Origin: UBA1794 sp050946375 | GTDB taxonomy: Bacteria; Bacteroidota; Bacteroidia; Bacteroidales; Bacteroidaceae | Assembly: GCA_050946375.1 (NCBI GenBank) | Contig: JBMNUT010000006.1 | Span: 62,001 to 126,000, forward strand | Length of the DNA: 64,000 bases | Reading direction: 5' to 3' | Part shown: positions 34,776 through 45,100 of the stretch, piece after piece | Layout: each line of letters starts with the position of its first letter | Position numbering within the stretch: the first letter of the stretch is position 1 | Position numbers and translations under genes: made by a program | The notes under the pieces: generated by a model | Seen by the model: only the letters and a program-made list of their open reading frames with translations | Databases searched by the model: none | Told to the model about the DNA's origin: nothing

Positions 34776-35867
34776 TTACCCACGGTTGATGGACAACCGG
34801 ACGTCGCGCTCATGACGCTCCTCGGCCAGCACAATCAGCTGCGTGATGAGGTCATTCTCCGGAATGCCGGCATACTCCCACAACTTGGGATACATGCTGA
34901 TGGCCGTAAAGCCGGGCAGTGTATTGATTTCGTTCAGCACCAGGCGGTCGCCGGCCAGCAGGAAATCGACGCGCGCCATGCCCTCGCAGTGGATGGCATC
35001 GCAGGCCTGCACGGCATAGGCACGGATTTTGTCGGAAACGGCCGCATCCACATCGGCCGGAATCCGCAGGTTTGCGCCCGTAGAGCTGATGTATTTCGCA
35101 TCATACGAGTAGAAATCCTTCGTCGCCACTATCTCTCCTACCGGCGAGGCCTTCTTCTCTCCGCTGTTGCCCAATACGGCACACTCCAGTTCCTTGCCCA
35201 CCACGGCTTCTTCCACCAGTATCTTATGATCGTAGCGGAAAGCCTCGGCAAGAGCCACGTTGTACTCCTCTTCCGACTCCACGCGGCTTACGCCCACGGA
35301 AGAGCCCGCATTGGCCGGCTTGATGAAGACCGGCAGCCCCAAAGTGTCTACGATTTCCGCATAAGAATGGGCCGAAGGAGCAAAGTTATACAAGGTGAAG
35401 GAGCGGGCGACGGGTATGCCTGCCGCCTGAAACAGGCGCTTTGCCACGTCTTTGTCCATGGCAATGGCAGAACCCAGCACGTCCGGGCCGACATAGGGCA
35501 CGTCCAACGCCTTCAGAATGCCCTGCAATGTGCCGTCTTCGCCATAAGTACCATGAATGATGGGGAAGGCAGCTTCGAAACGCGCCAGCAAACGGTTGTC
35601 CGACTTGCCTACGACTTCAGCTCCACCCGGGCAGGAGGAAAGGTAAACCCGCTCTGCGCCGGAGAAAAAGTCTTCCGCCGCCAAATCAACGGTCTCCGGG
35701 TTGCAGGAAGAATTGTAGTACCACTTGCCCGTCTTGTCCACGCCAAGCAGCACGGGAGTGAAGCGTTCGCGGTCTAAAGCCCTGATGATGTTCGTGGCCG
35801 AAGTCAGGGAAACTTCGAATTCAGCCGACTTACCGCCGAAAATCACGGCTATGTTTTTGTGTTCCAT
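34776..35867 (-). CDS. ddl: D-alanine--D-alanine ligase
   Basis: A 363-residue ATP-grasp enzyme that makes the D-Ala-D-Ala dipeptide for peptidoglycan. Motifs: VIFGGKSAEFEVSLTSA, FPIIHGTYGEDGTLQGILKA, KPANAGSSVGVSRVESEEE and LNEINTLPGFTAISMYPKLW. The YG/EDGT loop is intact. The start at 35867 lies 115 bp after a canonical promoter. It stands apart from other wall-synthesis genes in this window. Confidence 0.95.
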   Translation of the reverse strand: MEHKNIAVIFGGKSAEFEVSLTSATNIIRALDRERFTPVLLGVDKTGKWYYNSSCNPETVDLAAEDFFSGAERVYLSSCPGGAEVVGKSDNRLLARFEAAFPIIHGTYGEDGTLQGILKALDVPYVGPDVLGSAIAMDKDVAKRLFQAAGIPVARSFTLYNFAPSAHSYAEIVDTLGLPVFIKPANAGSSVGVSRVESEEEYNVALAEAFRYDHKILVEEAVVGKELECAVLGNSGEKKASPVGEIVATKDFYSYDAKYISSTGANLRIPADVDAAVSDKIRAYAVQACDAIHCEGMARVDFLLAGDRLVLNEINTLPGFTAISMYPKLWEYAGIPENDLITQLIVLAEERHERDVRLSINRG

Positions 35868-35981
35868 CTCTATACTTTACTTGTTTTTATGAGATTCTGA
35901 TTCCGTCGTCCTCCGGGCTAAACGCATCTTGGCGGCTCTGCAACTTCGCATCCCGGCAAGAACTTTTCTCCGAAGGGCGGG

Positions 35982-36013
35982 CAAAGATAGTGAAAGGCGA
36001 GCGCAGAGACAAA
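35982..36013 (-). promoter_or_regulatory. Promoter for ddl
   Basis: Minus-strand TATCTTTG (35982-35989) and TTTG (36010-36013) at 20-bp spacing. The rest of 35868-36137 shows no gene. Confidence 0.65.
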
Positions 36014-36137
36014 CGAAAACTATGTTTTCGATTTGTCCTATGCCGAGCCGCATCCTGTCTTGGGCACATCGGAAACCCGGAAAATATCCCTGTACAGACA
36101 AACGATGTTGGAATACATCCTGTCTATATTAAGCAAA

Positions 36138-37139
36138 TCAATTAGATTTGACTGCTACTAACCTTATGCCAACCGTATTATAAGCCATACTTCCCTTGCG
36201 CCCCTCTCCTCTGAATGATGCTTTGCAACTCGAAGGATTTGCATACCAAGAACCTCCTCGAATAGCATTGACTATCTGTCCTTTCTCTGCACCATTCTGT
36301 GCCTCTTTAAGTGTAGAAGTCCATTCCCAGCAATTCCCGCACATATTCAGGCAACCACACCACGAAGCTCCTTCAGGATAAGAATCAACAGCACAAGTGT
36401 TTCCACCAGTAGCGTTAATTTCAGAAAATATGTCGGTATATATAAATCCCAAATGATTGGCATGATTTACCCATCCCTTTACTTGTCCTCGAGTATTAAC
36501 CGAAATGATGTCGGACAATTTATCCTGTTCTCCAAATCTTGTAGACTTTGGATTGTTATAGGTTGCCATTCGGTCAGGTTCTTTCAATACCTCTGCTGCA
36601 ATTACAGCATTGTAGTTGAATTTAGAAGAAAGTTTAGAGTTTGAATACGAGGTTTCAGCAGTGTTTCCCCATGGATAATTTCTGCGTAAGTCGCCAACTG
36701 CGGCATATTCCCATTCTGCTTCAGACGGTAATCTGAAAGTCCAGCCTTCCGTTTTGTCTGATAGCCATTTGCAATAGGCTTCCGCATCTCTTGCGGATAC
36801 CCATAAAACAGGATGATTTGCCTTTCCTTCAGGATATTTGCCATCAACCCAATAGGAAGGAGCTTCAATTTTGGCCGCATCTACATAATCTTTCCATTCC
36901 GCATTAGTCACGGCATACTTACAAATAAAATATTCCAAAGGAAGAGTTTCGCTTTCTCCTTCTCCTGCTACGTTATCAATGGAAGCTAAAAATGTGTAGC
37001 TTCCATCCGTTGTAATTCTCACATAATCTTCAAGATTGTTTTGAATATTAACTTTCGTCTTGGTTATTGGCTTTGTGGTTGAACTTCCTAATGATATCAG
37101 GATGATAAGTACCGTCATCGGAATAACAATTCTTTTCAT
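36138..37139 (-). CDS. Formylglycine-generating-enzyme-like (SUMF1) protein, likely acquired
   Basis: A 333-residue secreted or lipid-anchored protein. The start MKRIVIPMTVLIILISLGSS at 37139 gives a signal segment; the frame begins earlier at 37196 but without benefit. The FGE-sulfatase fold is clear: LEYFICKYAVTNAEWKDYVD, RLPSEAEWEYAA, CGNCWEWTSTL, and IRGGSWYANPSSCKASFRGE near the C-terminus, which includes a Cys where the catalytic pair lies. Many relatives are not sulfatase activators but structural or gliding-type proteins, so function is open; no sulfatase is nearby. Its base composition is much more AT-rich than flanking ddl, flavodoxin and GNAT genes, which suggests transfer. Confidence 0.82.
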   Translation of the reverse strand: MKRIVIPMTVLIILISLGSSTTKPITKTKVNIQNNLEDYVRITTDGSYTFLASIDNVAGEGESETLPLEYFICKYAVTNAEWKDYVDAAKIEAPSYWVDGKYPEGKANHPVLWVSARDAEAYCKWLSDKTEGWTFRLPSEAEWEYAAVGDLRRNYPWGNTAETSYSNSKLSSKFNYNAVIAAEVLKEPDRMATYNNPKSTRFGEQDKLSDIISVNTRGQVKGWVNHANHLGFIYTDIFSEINATGGNTCAVDSYPEGASWCGCLNMCGNCWEWTSTLKEAQNGAEKGQIVNAIRGGSWYANPSSCKASFRGEGRKGSMAYNTVGIRLVAVKSN

Positions 37140-37355
37140 ACAACTAAGATTTACGATAAATACATTTTCTATAATTTGAAATCGGAATGTTTTCACTATT
37201 ACTCATCAGAAGAAGATTTATGATGCCCTTTTCTGCGACGAAAATAGCGATAATCGGCAGAACGGGCAAAAGAAGAATAGTTTTCGGCCTTGCATTTGGA
37301 CCGCTCAGCAATAAACTTTGAGCCGTTCGGAAAAGTATTTTTCCATTGTCCGCCG

Positions 37356-37363
37356 TATCTTTG
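37356..37363 (+). promoter_or_regulatory. Predicted -7 box for the flavodoxin gene
   Basis: TATCTTTG, 154 bp before the ATG at 37517. The 37140-37516 gap contains this box and no credible gene. Confidence 0.4.
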
Positions 37364-37516
37364 CAACTGGAGAAGAAAACCTTTGCCGGAAAACGGGCGA
37401 CATTCCCTCCCCGCTCCGGCAGGTGCTTCCCAACCGAATCATGCCGGACACGGAACAAAGTCATACCGCTCCCACCAAAAGGCACAAACGAAAAACAACT
37501 ATAAACCCAAAGCAAT

Positions 37517-38080
37517 ATGAACAAACTCTTATTATCCCTCGCAGCTGCGGTCATGATTTGTTTCGCCGCCTGCGCACAAAAGAAAGGAAACTCCGAAATG
37601 AAACAATCGAAAACATTGGTGGCTTATTTCTCCGCCACCGGTACTACGGCTCAAAAAGCTCGCACCATTGCCCAGATAACGGGCGGCGACCTGTTTGCCA
37701 TCACGCCTGAAACGGCTTATACCAACGCCGATCTCGACTGGACCGACAAGCAGTCGCGCAGTTCGGTGGAGATGAACGACCCGAATGCGCGTCCGGCTCT
37801 GAAAGAACAGAAGGCAGACTTGCAGAAATACGACGTCGTTTTCATCGGATACCCCATCTGGTGGGATCTCGCGCCGCGCATCATCAACACATTCGTCGAG
37901 AGCCACGACCTGAAAGGCAAGACGCTCATTCTCTTTGCCACGTCGGGCGGGAGCGGAATCGACAACAGTGTGAAAGAACTGAAGAAGACTTATCCCGACT
38001 TGACCTGGCAGGAAGGAAAACTGCTGAACCACACCAGCGAAAATGAAATTAAGGAATGGATCGAAAGCGTGCTGAATTAA
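37517..38080 (+). CDS. Flavodoxin-family lipoprotein
   Basis: A 187-residue protein. An N-terminal lipobox (MICFAACAQKKGNSEM) precedes a flavodoxin fold of the flavodoxin_4 type: TLVAYFSATGTTAQKARTIA binds the FMN phosphate, DVVFIGYPIWWDLAPRIINT and ILFATSGGSGIDNSVKELKK frame the isoalloxazine ring. Placement outside the cytosol is inferred from the signal; a Cys at this position would anchor it. Such proteins may reduce quinones or other periplasmic partners. It converges on the GNAT gene with a 4-bp overlap of the ends. Confidence 0.85.
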   Translation: MNKLLLSLAAAVMICFAACAQKKGNSEMKQSKTLVAYFSATGTTAQKARTIAQITGGDLFAITPETAYTNADLDWTDKQSRSSVEMNDPNARPALKEQKADLQKYDVVFIGYPIWWDLAPRIINTFVESHDLKGKTLILFATSGGSGIDNSVKELKKTYPDLTWQEGKLLNHTSENEIKEWIESVLN

Positions 38081-38622
38081 CCGCAGCATCCCCGCATCAG
38101 AAATCGCTCCAACGCTTCGCCGTCCCGTAAGACGACTTCCCGTTTTTCAACGCGGAAGCCCTGCTTCTCAAAAAAGGCCCGTGCCGCCCGGCTCACCTCG
38201 GCATGCAAACCGCTTGCCCCGTGCCGGGCGGCATACGTTCGGGCAGCATCCAACAGCGAGGTCGCAAGGCCTTTTCGCACAAACCGAGGATGAACAAACA
38301 AAGCATGCACATATCCTTCCGCATTGACCGAGAGGAAAGCGGCAAGTTCGTCCGTCCTGTCGACAAAAACGAGGAAGAACTGAAAACCCGCAGCCCCCAT
38401 ATCTTCCCAAAGCGCCGGGCTTCCGGACTTCAACCAGGCCTCAACCTGGGCGGAAGTATAGTAGGCTCCGGCCACTTCCCGCACCGATAATTCAAAGACA
38501 CGCTGCAACTGCCGTCCCAATCCGGCAACCGTACTTGCCGAAAGACGAAAACCTTCCGGCAAAACGACGCCATCTTTCAGCGGATTCCCAGCAGCTTGTG
38601 CGTCTGTACCGACAGCCTCCAT
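38077..38622 (-). CDS. GNAT-family N-acetyltransferase
   Basis: A 181-residue protein with the acetyl-CoA-binding signature YVHALFVHPRFVRKGLATSL and the following ARTYAARHGASGLHAEVSRA, then ARAFFEKQGFRVEKREVVL. The substrate is unknown. Its start overlaps the queE 3' end by 46 bp, so it is translated from the queuosine-pathway message. A later ATG is possible because the first 30 residues look unstructured. Confidence 0.8.
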   Translation of the reverse strand: MEAVGTDAQAAGNPLKDGVVLPEGFRLSASTVAGLGRQLQRVFELSVREVAGAYYTSAQVEAWLKSGSPALWEDMGAAGFQFFLVFVDRTDELAAFLSVNAEGYVHALFVHPRFVRKGLATSLLDAARTYAARHGASGLHAEVSRAARAFFEKQGFRVEKREVVLRDGEALERFLMRGCCG

Positions 38623-39143
38623 CGGGGATTTGCCTTTACATATTCTATCGTTGCGCGTACGATTTCCGTATTTCGCGCCTCATCGCCCACGTCACAGGGC
38701 TGAAGACAGAAGACACGGGCCTGCCAGTTCTCATAACCGCGCACGTCCTGCCCCCGGAAAACGACCTTCAACTCATCGATACGCACCAGCTTCACCGGCG
38801 CTTCCTTGGGCGAACACGTAATCCAGTCCACATCCGTTCCCGGCGGGAGCGGGCATGTCCCGTTCGTCTCCATCTGGACGAACCGTCCCGCCTCGTGCAA
38901 TTTGCGCACAAGTTCCTCCGTAACCTGCAACGTCGGCTCGCCGCCCGTCAACACCACATGCCGCGCCGGATAAGCCGCCACGGCACGCACAATCTCGTCC
39001 GCCTCCATCTCCACAAAAGCACGATGGTCGGTATCGCAAAAGCTGCAAGCCAGGTTGCAGCCGGAGAAGCGCACAAAGACAGCCGGCGTACCGCAAAAGT
39101 ACCCTTCGCCCTGCAGGGAATAGAAAATCTCATTCACCCGCAT
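38577..39143 (-). CDS. queE: 7-carboxy-7-deazaguanine synthase (radical SAM)
   Basis: A 188-residue radical SAM enzyme of the queuosine pathway that converts the QueD product into the deazaguanine ring. The [4Fe-4S] motif FVRFSGCNLACSFCDTDH is the CxxxCxxC form. VLTGGEPTLQV is the SAM-contacting GGEP motif, and GTCPLPPGTDVDWITCSPKE follows. It begins 4 bp after queD. queC and queF are not in the window. Confidence 0.93.
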   Translation of the reverse strand: MRVNEIFYSLQGEGYFCGTPAVFVRFSGCNLACSFCDTDHRAFVEMEADEIVRAVAAYPARHVVLTGGEPTLQVTEELVRKLHEAGRFVQMETNGTCPLPPGTDVDWITCSPKEAPVKLVRIDELKVVFRGQDVRGYENWQARVFCLQPCDVGDEARNTEIVRATIEYVKANPRWRLSVQTHKLLGIR

Positions 39144-39147
39144 GCCG

Positions 39148-39495
39148 CTACTCCTTCATCCTTTCGTCGCAAACGTACACGGCCACGTTGCCTTCGCTCT
39201 CCTGAACCTCCGTTTTGTAGCACTCCGGAATCTGATCGGTGACCCACTTGGCCAGATTTTCGGCCGTCGGATTGAAAGGAAGCAGGTCGTTCAGATAGCC
39301 ATGGTCCAGGTATCCGTGTATTTTCGCCTTTATTTTGGTAAAGTCACACACCATCCCGTCCTCATTCAGGCGCTCCGCCTTGCAGTAGACCGTGATGATC
39401 CAGTTATGTCCGTGTATGCTTTTGCATTTACTCTCGTAACTCAACGCCAGGCGATGCGCACCGGCTATTTCCATCCTCTTCGATACGTAGTACAT
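39148..39495 (-). CDS. queD: 6-carboxy-5,6,7,8-tetrahydropterin synthase
   Basis: A 115-residue enzyme that makes the pterin precursor of queuosine from dihydroneopterin triphosphate. I chose MYYVSKRMEIAGAHRLALSY at 39495. Zinc-binding His residues appear in GAHRL and SIHGHNW, the catalytic Cys in ESKCKSIHGH, and the later LDHGYLNDLLPFNPTAENLA is typical. It sits directly before queE. Confidence 0.92.
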   Translation of the reverse strand: MYYVSKRMEIAGAHRLALSYESKCKSIHGHNWIITVYCKAERLNEDGMVCDFTKIKAKIHGYLDHGYLNDLLPFNPTAENLAKWVTDQIPECYKTEVQESEGNVAVYVCDERMKE

Positions 39496-39571
39496 AGTTG
39501 TCCTGTTTTCTGCGTTTTTCCCTTGCGGGATGCGCCCGCAGCCCCATGTCGGCAGCCGTCCGGGCATAGGC

Positions 39572-41893
39572 TTATTTCTCCGGAACGAGCGTCCCGTCCA
39601 GACGAGCCACCTCCTGCAAGTCCGGAATCTTATGAAGCGTATTGAGCAAGCGCCGCACATCTTCGACGTCGTGCACGTAGATCTGCCCGTTCATCTCGAA
39701 GATTCCGTCGCGCGTCTGCACATTCAGGCTGCAAATGTCCATGCCCAATTCCTCGGAAATGGCCCGGACCACACTCAGCAACACGCCCCTTTCGTCAATT
39801 CCCTTCACGAAAATCGGAACCGGGAAAGACAGTTCCTTATGCGTATCCCAGCGCGCAGCCACAATACGGTTACCGTAGCTGCTCTTCAGCTTGGCCGCAA
39901 TGGAACACTGGCACTTATGAATGATGATTCTGCCCTCGTCGTCCACGTAGCCCAGCACGTCATCGCCCGGAATAGGATTGCAGCACGGAGCGATACGCAC
40001 CTCCTTCTGCAGGCTTTGCTCCGTAAGTTTCAAGACCGTGCGCGGGTCGATATGCGCAGCCTGACCCTTGTTCTCCAGCAACTGCGCCGGCGAAACGGCA
40101 GTCTGCGCCTGGTTCTTGTTCCGGTTGCCCAGCCCCAGCGAGAGATGGGGAATAAACTTCTTCCACCCCTTGCCCGACCGCTTGGCGCGCAGCATCTCCA
40201 CATCCTCCGGACCCAGCTTCAGATTTCCCGAGCCGATAGCCACAAACATCTCGTCCTTCGTGCGGAACCCGTGCGAAGCCATCAGGCGGTCGATGGTCTG
40301 TATCTCCATGAGCAGCCCTTCCCCCCGCAAGAATTCGGAAAGCATCTCCTCCCCCTTCTTCTCCGTGGCACGCTGCTCCTTGTGAAGCACCGACATAATC
40401 TTCGACTTCGCCCGCGCCGTCGTCACATAGTCCTCCCACGCCGGCTGAACGCGCTGCGCCTTCGACGTAAGGATTTCCACCTGGTCGCCACTCTGCAGGC
40501 GGTAACTCAGCGGAACGAGGCGATGATTCACCTTCGCCCCGATGCAGTGGCAGCCCACATACGTATGAATCGAGAAAGCAAAGTCCAGAGCCGTCGCGCC
40601 CTGCGGCATGGTTTTCAGGTCACCCTTGGGCGTAAACACATAAATCTCCGAAGAAAAGAGATTCAGCTTGATCGTATCCAGAAAATCAATCGCATCCGGC
40701 TGCGGATCGTCGAGAATTTCCTTAATCGTCTTGAGCCACTTGTCCAGTTCGCCCTCCTCCTCGCTGACGAGACCGCCCTCGCCCTCCTTATATTTCCAGT
40801 GCGCGGCAAAACCCTGCTCCGCAATCTCGTCCATGCGGCGGCTGCGGATCTGCACTTCGATCCACTCCCCCTCGTTGCTCATGAGCGTCACGTGCAACGA
40901 CTGGTAGCCGTTCGCCTTCGGATGGCTCACCCAGTCGCGGAAACGGTCGGGATGCGGCTTGTAGAGGCGCGTGAGCATGGCGTAAATCTGAAAGCAGATA
41001 TTCACCTCGTCCTGCCCCTCCTCCGGGTCGAAGATGATGCGCACCGCCATCAAGTCGTAAATCTCCTCGAAAGGCACATGCTTCGTCTCCATCTTGTTCC
41101 AGATGGAATAGACCGACTTCACCCGAGCCTTCAGCTCATAGTGCATCCCCTTCTTGTCCAGCGCCTCCCGGATGGGCGCCGTGAAACGCACGAAACGCTC
41201 CTCCCGGCTCTCCGCGCCGGCCGCCAGCTTCTGCGAGATAGCCGCATAAGCCTCCGGATGCTCATACTTGAAGCTCAAGTCCTCCAGCTCCGTCTTTATC
41301 TTGTTCAGCCCCAGGCGGTGCGCCAGCGGCGCATATATGTAGAGCGTCTCCCCCGCCACCTTATACTGCTTAAAGGGCGGCAGCGAGCCCAAGGTACGCA
41401 TGTTGTGCAGGCGGTCGGCCATCTTGATGAGTATCACCCGGATATCATCGTTCATCGTAAGCAGCAACTTCTTGAAGTTCTCCGCCTGCGCCGAAGCCTT
41501 GTCGCCGAATATACCCCCCGAAATCTTCGTCAGCCCGCCCACCAGCTGGGCAATCTTGGCACCGAAGATATTCTCGATGTCCTCCACCGTATAGTCCGTG
41601 TCCTCCACCACATCGTGCAGCAATGCCGCACTGATCGACGTCGAACCCAACCCAATCTCCGTACACACAATGCGCGCCACGGCAATAGGATGCAGGATAT
41701 ACGGCTCCCCGCTCGCCCGTTTCACACCGCGGTGCGCCTGGTTGGCAAAGTTGAAAGCCTGGGTGATGATTTCCACCCGCTTGCGGTGGTTGCTGGCAAG
41801 ATAATCCTTCAGAAGCTCGTCGAAACTACTGCGAATCAACAAATCCTCCTTACTGGGCTGGGGCTGTGGAGCCGAATCTACACGCGAATCCAT
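39572..41893 (-). CDS. RelA/SpoT-family (p)ppGpp synthetase/hydrolase
   Basis: A 773-residue stringent-response enzyme. Domains in order: HD hydrolase with SAALLHDVVEDTDYT, synthetase with EEIYDLMAVRIIF and RFRDWVSHPKANGYQSLHVT, TGS (IYVFTPKGDLKTMPQGATAL), and a C-terminal ACT domain (LLSVVRAISEELGMDICSLN). The intact HDxxED supports hydrolase activity, so a bifunctional Rel-type enzyme is likely. I chose MDSRVDSAPQPQPSKEDLLI at 41893 over an upstream ATG at 41935. It lies 76 bp before queD on the same strand. Confidence 0.94.
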   Translation of the reverse strand: MDSRVDSAPQPQPSKEDLLIRSSFDELLKDYLASNHRKRVEIITQAFNFANQAHRGVKRASGEPYILHPIAVARIVCTEIGLGSTSISAALLHDVVEDTDYTVEDIENIFGAKIAQLVGGLTKISGGIFGDKASAQAENFKKLLLTMNDDIRVILIKMADRLHNMRTLGSLPPFKQYKVAGETLYIYAPLAHRLGLNKIKTELEDLSFKYEHPEAYAAISQKLAAGAESREERFVRFTAPIREALDKKGMHYELKARVKSVYSIWNKMETKHVPFEEIYDLMAVRIIFDPEEGQDEVNICFQIYAMLTRLYKPHPDRFRDWVSHPKANGYQSLHVTLMSNEGEWIEVQIRSRRMDEIAEQGFAAHWKYKEGEGGLVSEEEGELDKWLKTIKEILDDPQPDAIDFLDTIKLNLFSSEIYVFTPKGDLKTMPQGATALDFAFSIHTYVGCHCIGAKVNHRLVPLSYRLQSGDQVEILTSKAQRVQPAWEDYVTTARAKSKIMSVLHKEQRATEKKGEEMLSEFLRGEGLLMEIQTIDRLMASHGFRTKDEMFVAIGSGNLKLGPEDVEMLRAKRSGKGWKKFIPHLSLGLGNRNKNQAQTAVSPAQLLENKGQAAHIDPRTVLKLTEQSLQKEVRIAPCCNPIPGDDVLGYVDDEGRIIIHKCQCSIAAKLKSSYGNRIVAARWDTHKELSFPVPIFVKGIDERGVLLSVVRAISEELGMDICSLNVQTRDGIFEMNGQIYVHDVEDVRRLLNTLHKIPDLQEVARLDGTLVPEK

Positions 41894-42061
41894 TTCTCGA
41901 ATTTTTCGGGTATATCCACCTGCAAACTTACACAAAATTCCCGAAAACTCCTCACAAATCCCCTCCGGAAATCACACCAAATTTCCACACGTCCACCCTA
42001 CCTTATATATAATACCGGCCACCCGTCCCCCCGTTTGCCGCCTCCACCACCCTACGCAACG

Positions 42062-42091
42062 CGGGCGCACCCTCCCGGGTACGCCCGCGCA
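42062..42091 (-). terminator. Hairpin after pilus locus 2
   Basis: Minus strand GCGGGCGTACCC pairs with GGGTGCGCCCGC around a short loop, about 40 bp after the last adhesin stop. No T-run follows. The rest of 41894-42129 holds nothing else I can see. Confidence 0.45.
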
Positions 42092-42129
42092 TCATAACAA
42101 CTTTTTTACCCTTTCGGGCTATTATTGCA

Positions 42130-45100
42130 CTACTTTAAAGCCACTTTATACGAGTGCGTAGCACCGTCGGCCTGCACCGTCACCACATACGTGCCACCTG
42201 CCAGTCCCGACGTCCGGCACACCTCCTCGTTCAGCGCACCCGAGTCGTAGCAGAGCGCACCGGCCGCGTCATAAACCCTGACGCGCTCCAGCGTCTGCCC
42301 AACGGCCGCCACAATCAGTTCACCCGGCAGCGGAGAGTAAACCGAAACCTCCTTCTCCCGCTCGTCCGGCAACTCCTCCAGACCGGTGAAGTCGCCCGTC
42401 GCACGCAGGAAGTAACGTCCGTGCGAAGAGCCCTTGAGCGTCATCGTGTACCCCTCCGTCAGCGGCGTCTCCGTGCGCGTCTCCGCGTCGTAGAGCGATG
42501 CCTCGGCCAGGTTGCTCACCCCGTTGAAAGAGAGCGTCACCGCCTCCTCCTCGTCGGTCGCATATACGCCCAGCGGAATCATCTGTGCCCCCGCCAGACG
42601 GTTGATGGCAGCCGCCTTCTGTCCGGCCACGGAGTACACGAGCGGCACGTAAGCCCCCGCACCGAAGTCCACGAGCTGCACGTCCTCACCCTCGGCATAT
42701 CCGTCGTCCGCACGGTTCGAGAACGACACAAGCGCCGTACTGCGTCCCGCTGCATTGGCAGCCGTCAGCACAAGTCCTCCGTTCGTAGTGGAAGTCCCGC
42801 CCTCGGCCTGCAGATTCAGGCTCTGCATGGCCGCGGTGAACGTCACTGTGTTGTTCGTTTCATTTTCATTTGCACGTTTCACATAGAACGCCTCATGCGG
42901 AGCAACCAACACGCTTCCTTCACCCGTTGTGCTCACCCAACTCGTTGCGTCCTCATCCAATACACCGGCCACAGGGTCGCCATTATCACCCGTTGTCCAG
43001 TATTCTTGCGCCAACACGTCTTCATTCGCTTCCAGGAACTTCACCACATCCAGATGTGTCACAAACGGGTTGCCCACGATGAAGTATTGCCCATCCTCGG
43101 AAGGCTGTAAATCTACGCCAAAGGACTGCTTATCCGTTCCTATTGTTTCACCATTATATTCATCCTTATTCCGGGTAAAGAGTTCGGAAGACGCCAGTTT
43201 CCCGGCATTATCCCGGTTGAGAATCCCCGACTGCACCGTATAGGAAGTATTCGATTTGGGGAAACGGAACAAAAGCGAATTGCCACCATCATAAGTAGCT
43301 TCGGAAGCCTTCAGAGAGAAGCCTGCACCTGCCGTGTACGGAACAGAAGCGTCGTTGTAAGCCGCACTCCACTCCGACCTTCCAAGAGTAACATCAGTTG
43401 TTGTTCCTCCAGCAGTCTCGATAATCGAAACATTCGGGCCCCAACTTCGTTGATATACATAAGGGCTATTTCCCTTATCTGTAATTTCCCGGAAATAAGG
43501 CCGTTCTTTATCCGTACCCGACTCCTGCGTGTACCAGTCACCGGCTACTACACCCGACAACGGCAGTCCCACGTTCGTCCACTTCAAGGTCGGCACTTTC
43601 ACGTCTACCCAAGCCGTATTGTAGAGCAAATACTGGGCATTGAGCATCTGCGCACCCGGTTCGAAGTGAATCTGGTCGCAAAGCGACACACGGAACTGCT
43701 GGGTTGAGAAATTAGGAAGTTCACCCGCATCCTCTTCCGAACCCGTTTTCTCGTACACCATCAGGTCATACTGTATGTCCTGCGTAGGAGCTCCAATATG
43801 ACTCGGGCGCTGGCTACCCCAGTCAGCACCTTCCTCTCCTATCATAAATCCGGCAGGATACAACTCTACCACACTATTGGCCGGCATGATCACCTTGGAG
43901 AAGAGCATCGGCACATAGGCACTTTCCCTTGCATTGGCAATATCATCGGCGTAGTTCTCATCGTTACTTACATATTCCGATGCCTCATAATTCAAGTCCT
44001 CATTGTCGGCACGGCGCCAGTTATTGTCGTTGCTCCAGTTGTCCGTAGCCCCGCCCTGCCATACCAGGTATTCAGGCACTACATCCATCCGTATCGTGAG
44101 CTGGCCCATACAGCTGTTGGTCACCTCCGTGCCACTGGTATATTCTTCGAAACGCACCAGAATATTATAGTAATAACCTTCTTTCGCTTCAAAATCTTTA
44201 TCGAAAGTAATTTGCATCGTACCTACATCCCGCGAAGAACCTTCGCCGGTTGGTACATAAGCACGAAGATACTCTATCGTTCCGACAGGAAGATCAAGCT
44301 GGGAGAAGTCCGCACCGAACTTATCCGCATAAGCAGGGTCATTCGTACCAATGAGGAAAATCCGATTGTAATCGTCGTCGACATTCGAGCGCGGTATGCC
44401 CAGAAATTCGACTTCATCACTGGTAGCTTTCGCCCCGCGCAGATCAATGGTCAGGGTTTCATTACTACCGTCTTTGATGGCCTCTATCTGCTTCAGACCG
44501 ATACGGAGATTCGGATTGAACGCATCATTCGGGTAGTTTATCGTGCCAAACCCGGCATGCAACTCCGGAGCCTCATCGCTTGTTTCGAGCATCAGAGGAA
44601 TATATTCCCAGCAGATTGTCGCCCACAGGTCTTCGTCTACCACGGTGCCATCATCATCCGGCAATGTAATCTCACCGGGAGGCAAATCGGTTTTGATCGG
44701 CTGCACAATCAGGTATAATCCCGACTCGAGAAGCGTAATGTTGATGTTCTCCTGATGCAGGACAAGCGGTTGGTTGTAGCTACCGTCAGGTGCCTTTACC
44801 GTCAAGTAATGATGTATCAAGTTGTACATATCCTCAGAGAAACTTCCTTCCGCCGGTGTCTCTGTCTCACTCAACGTTTCCGCATCGGGGTATTCCTCAC
44901 GGAAAGCAATCAAAGCGTCACGCAACGAAACGTTACCATATTCCGAATTCTCTTCGAGGTATTCGTCCTCCGTACCGAAGAACCAGTCGAAGTAAACGCC
45001 GTGTTCCACGGTGAAATAATGGTCGTTCGGATCGCCTCCCACTGTATAAGGGATCTGCACCTGGGTAGAGAAGTTGAAGATATTTCCGGCGCAATACGTC

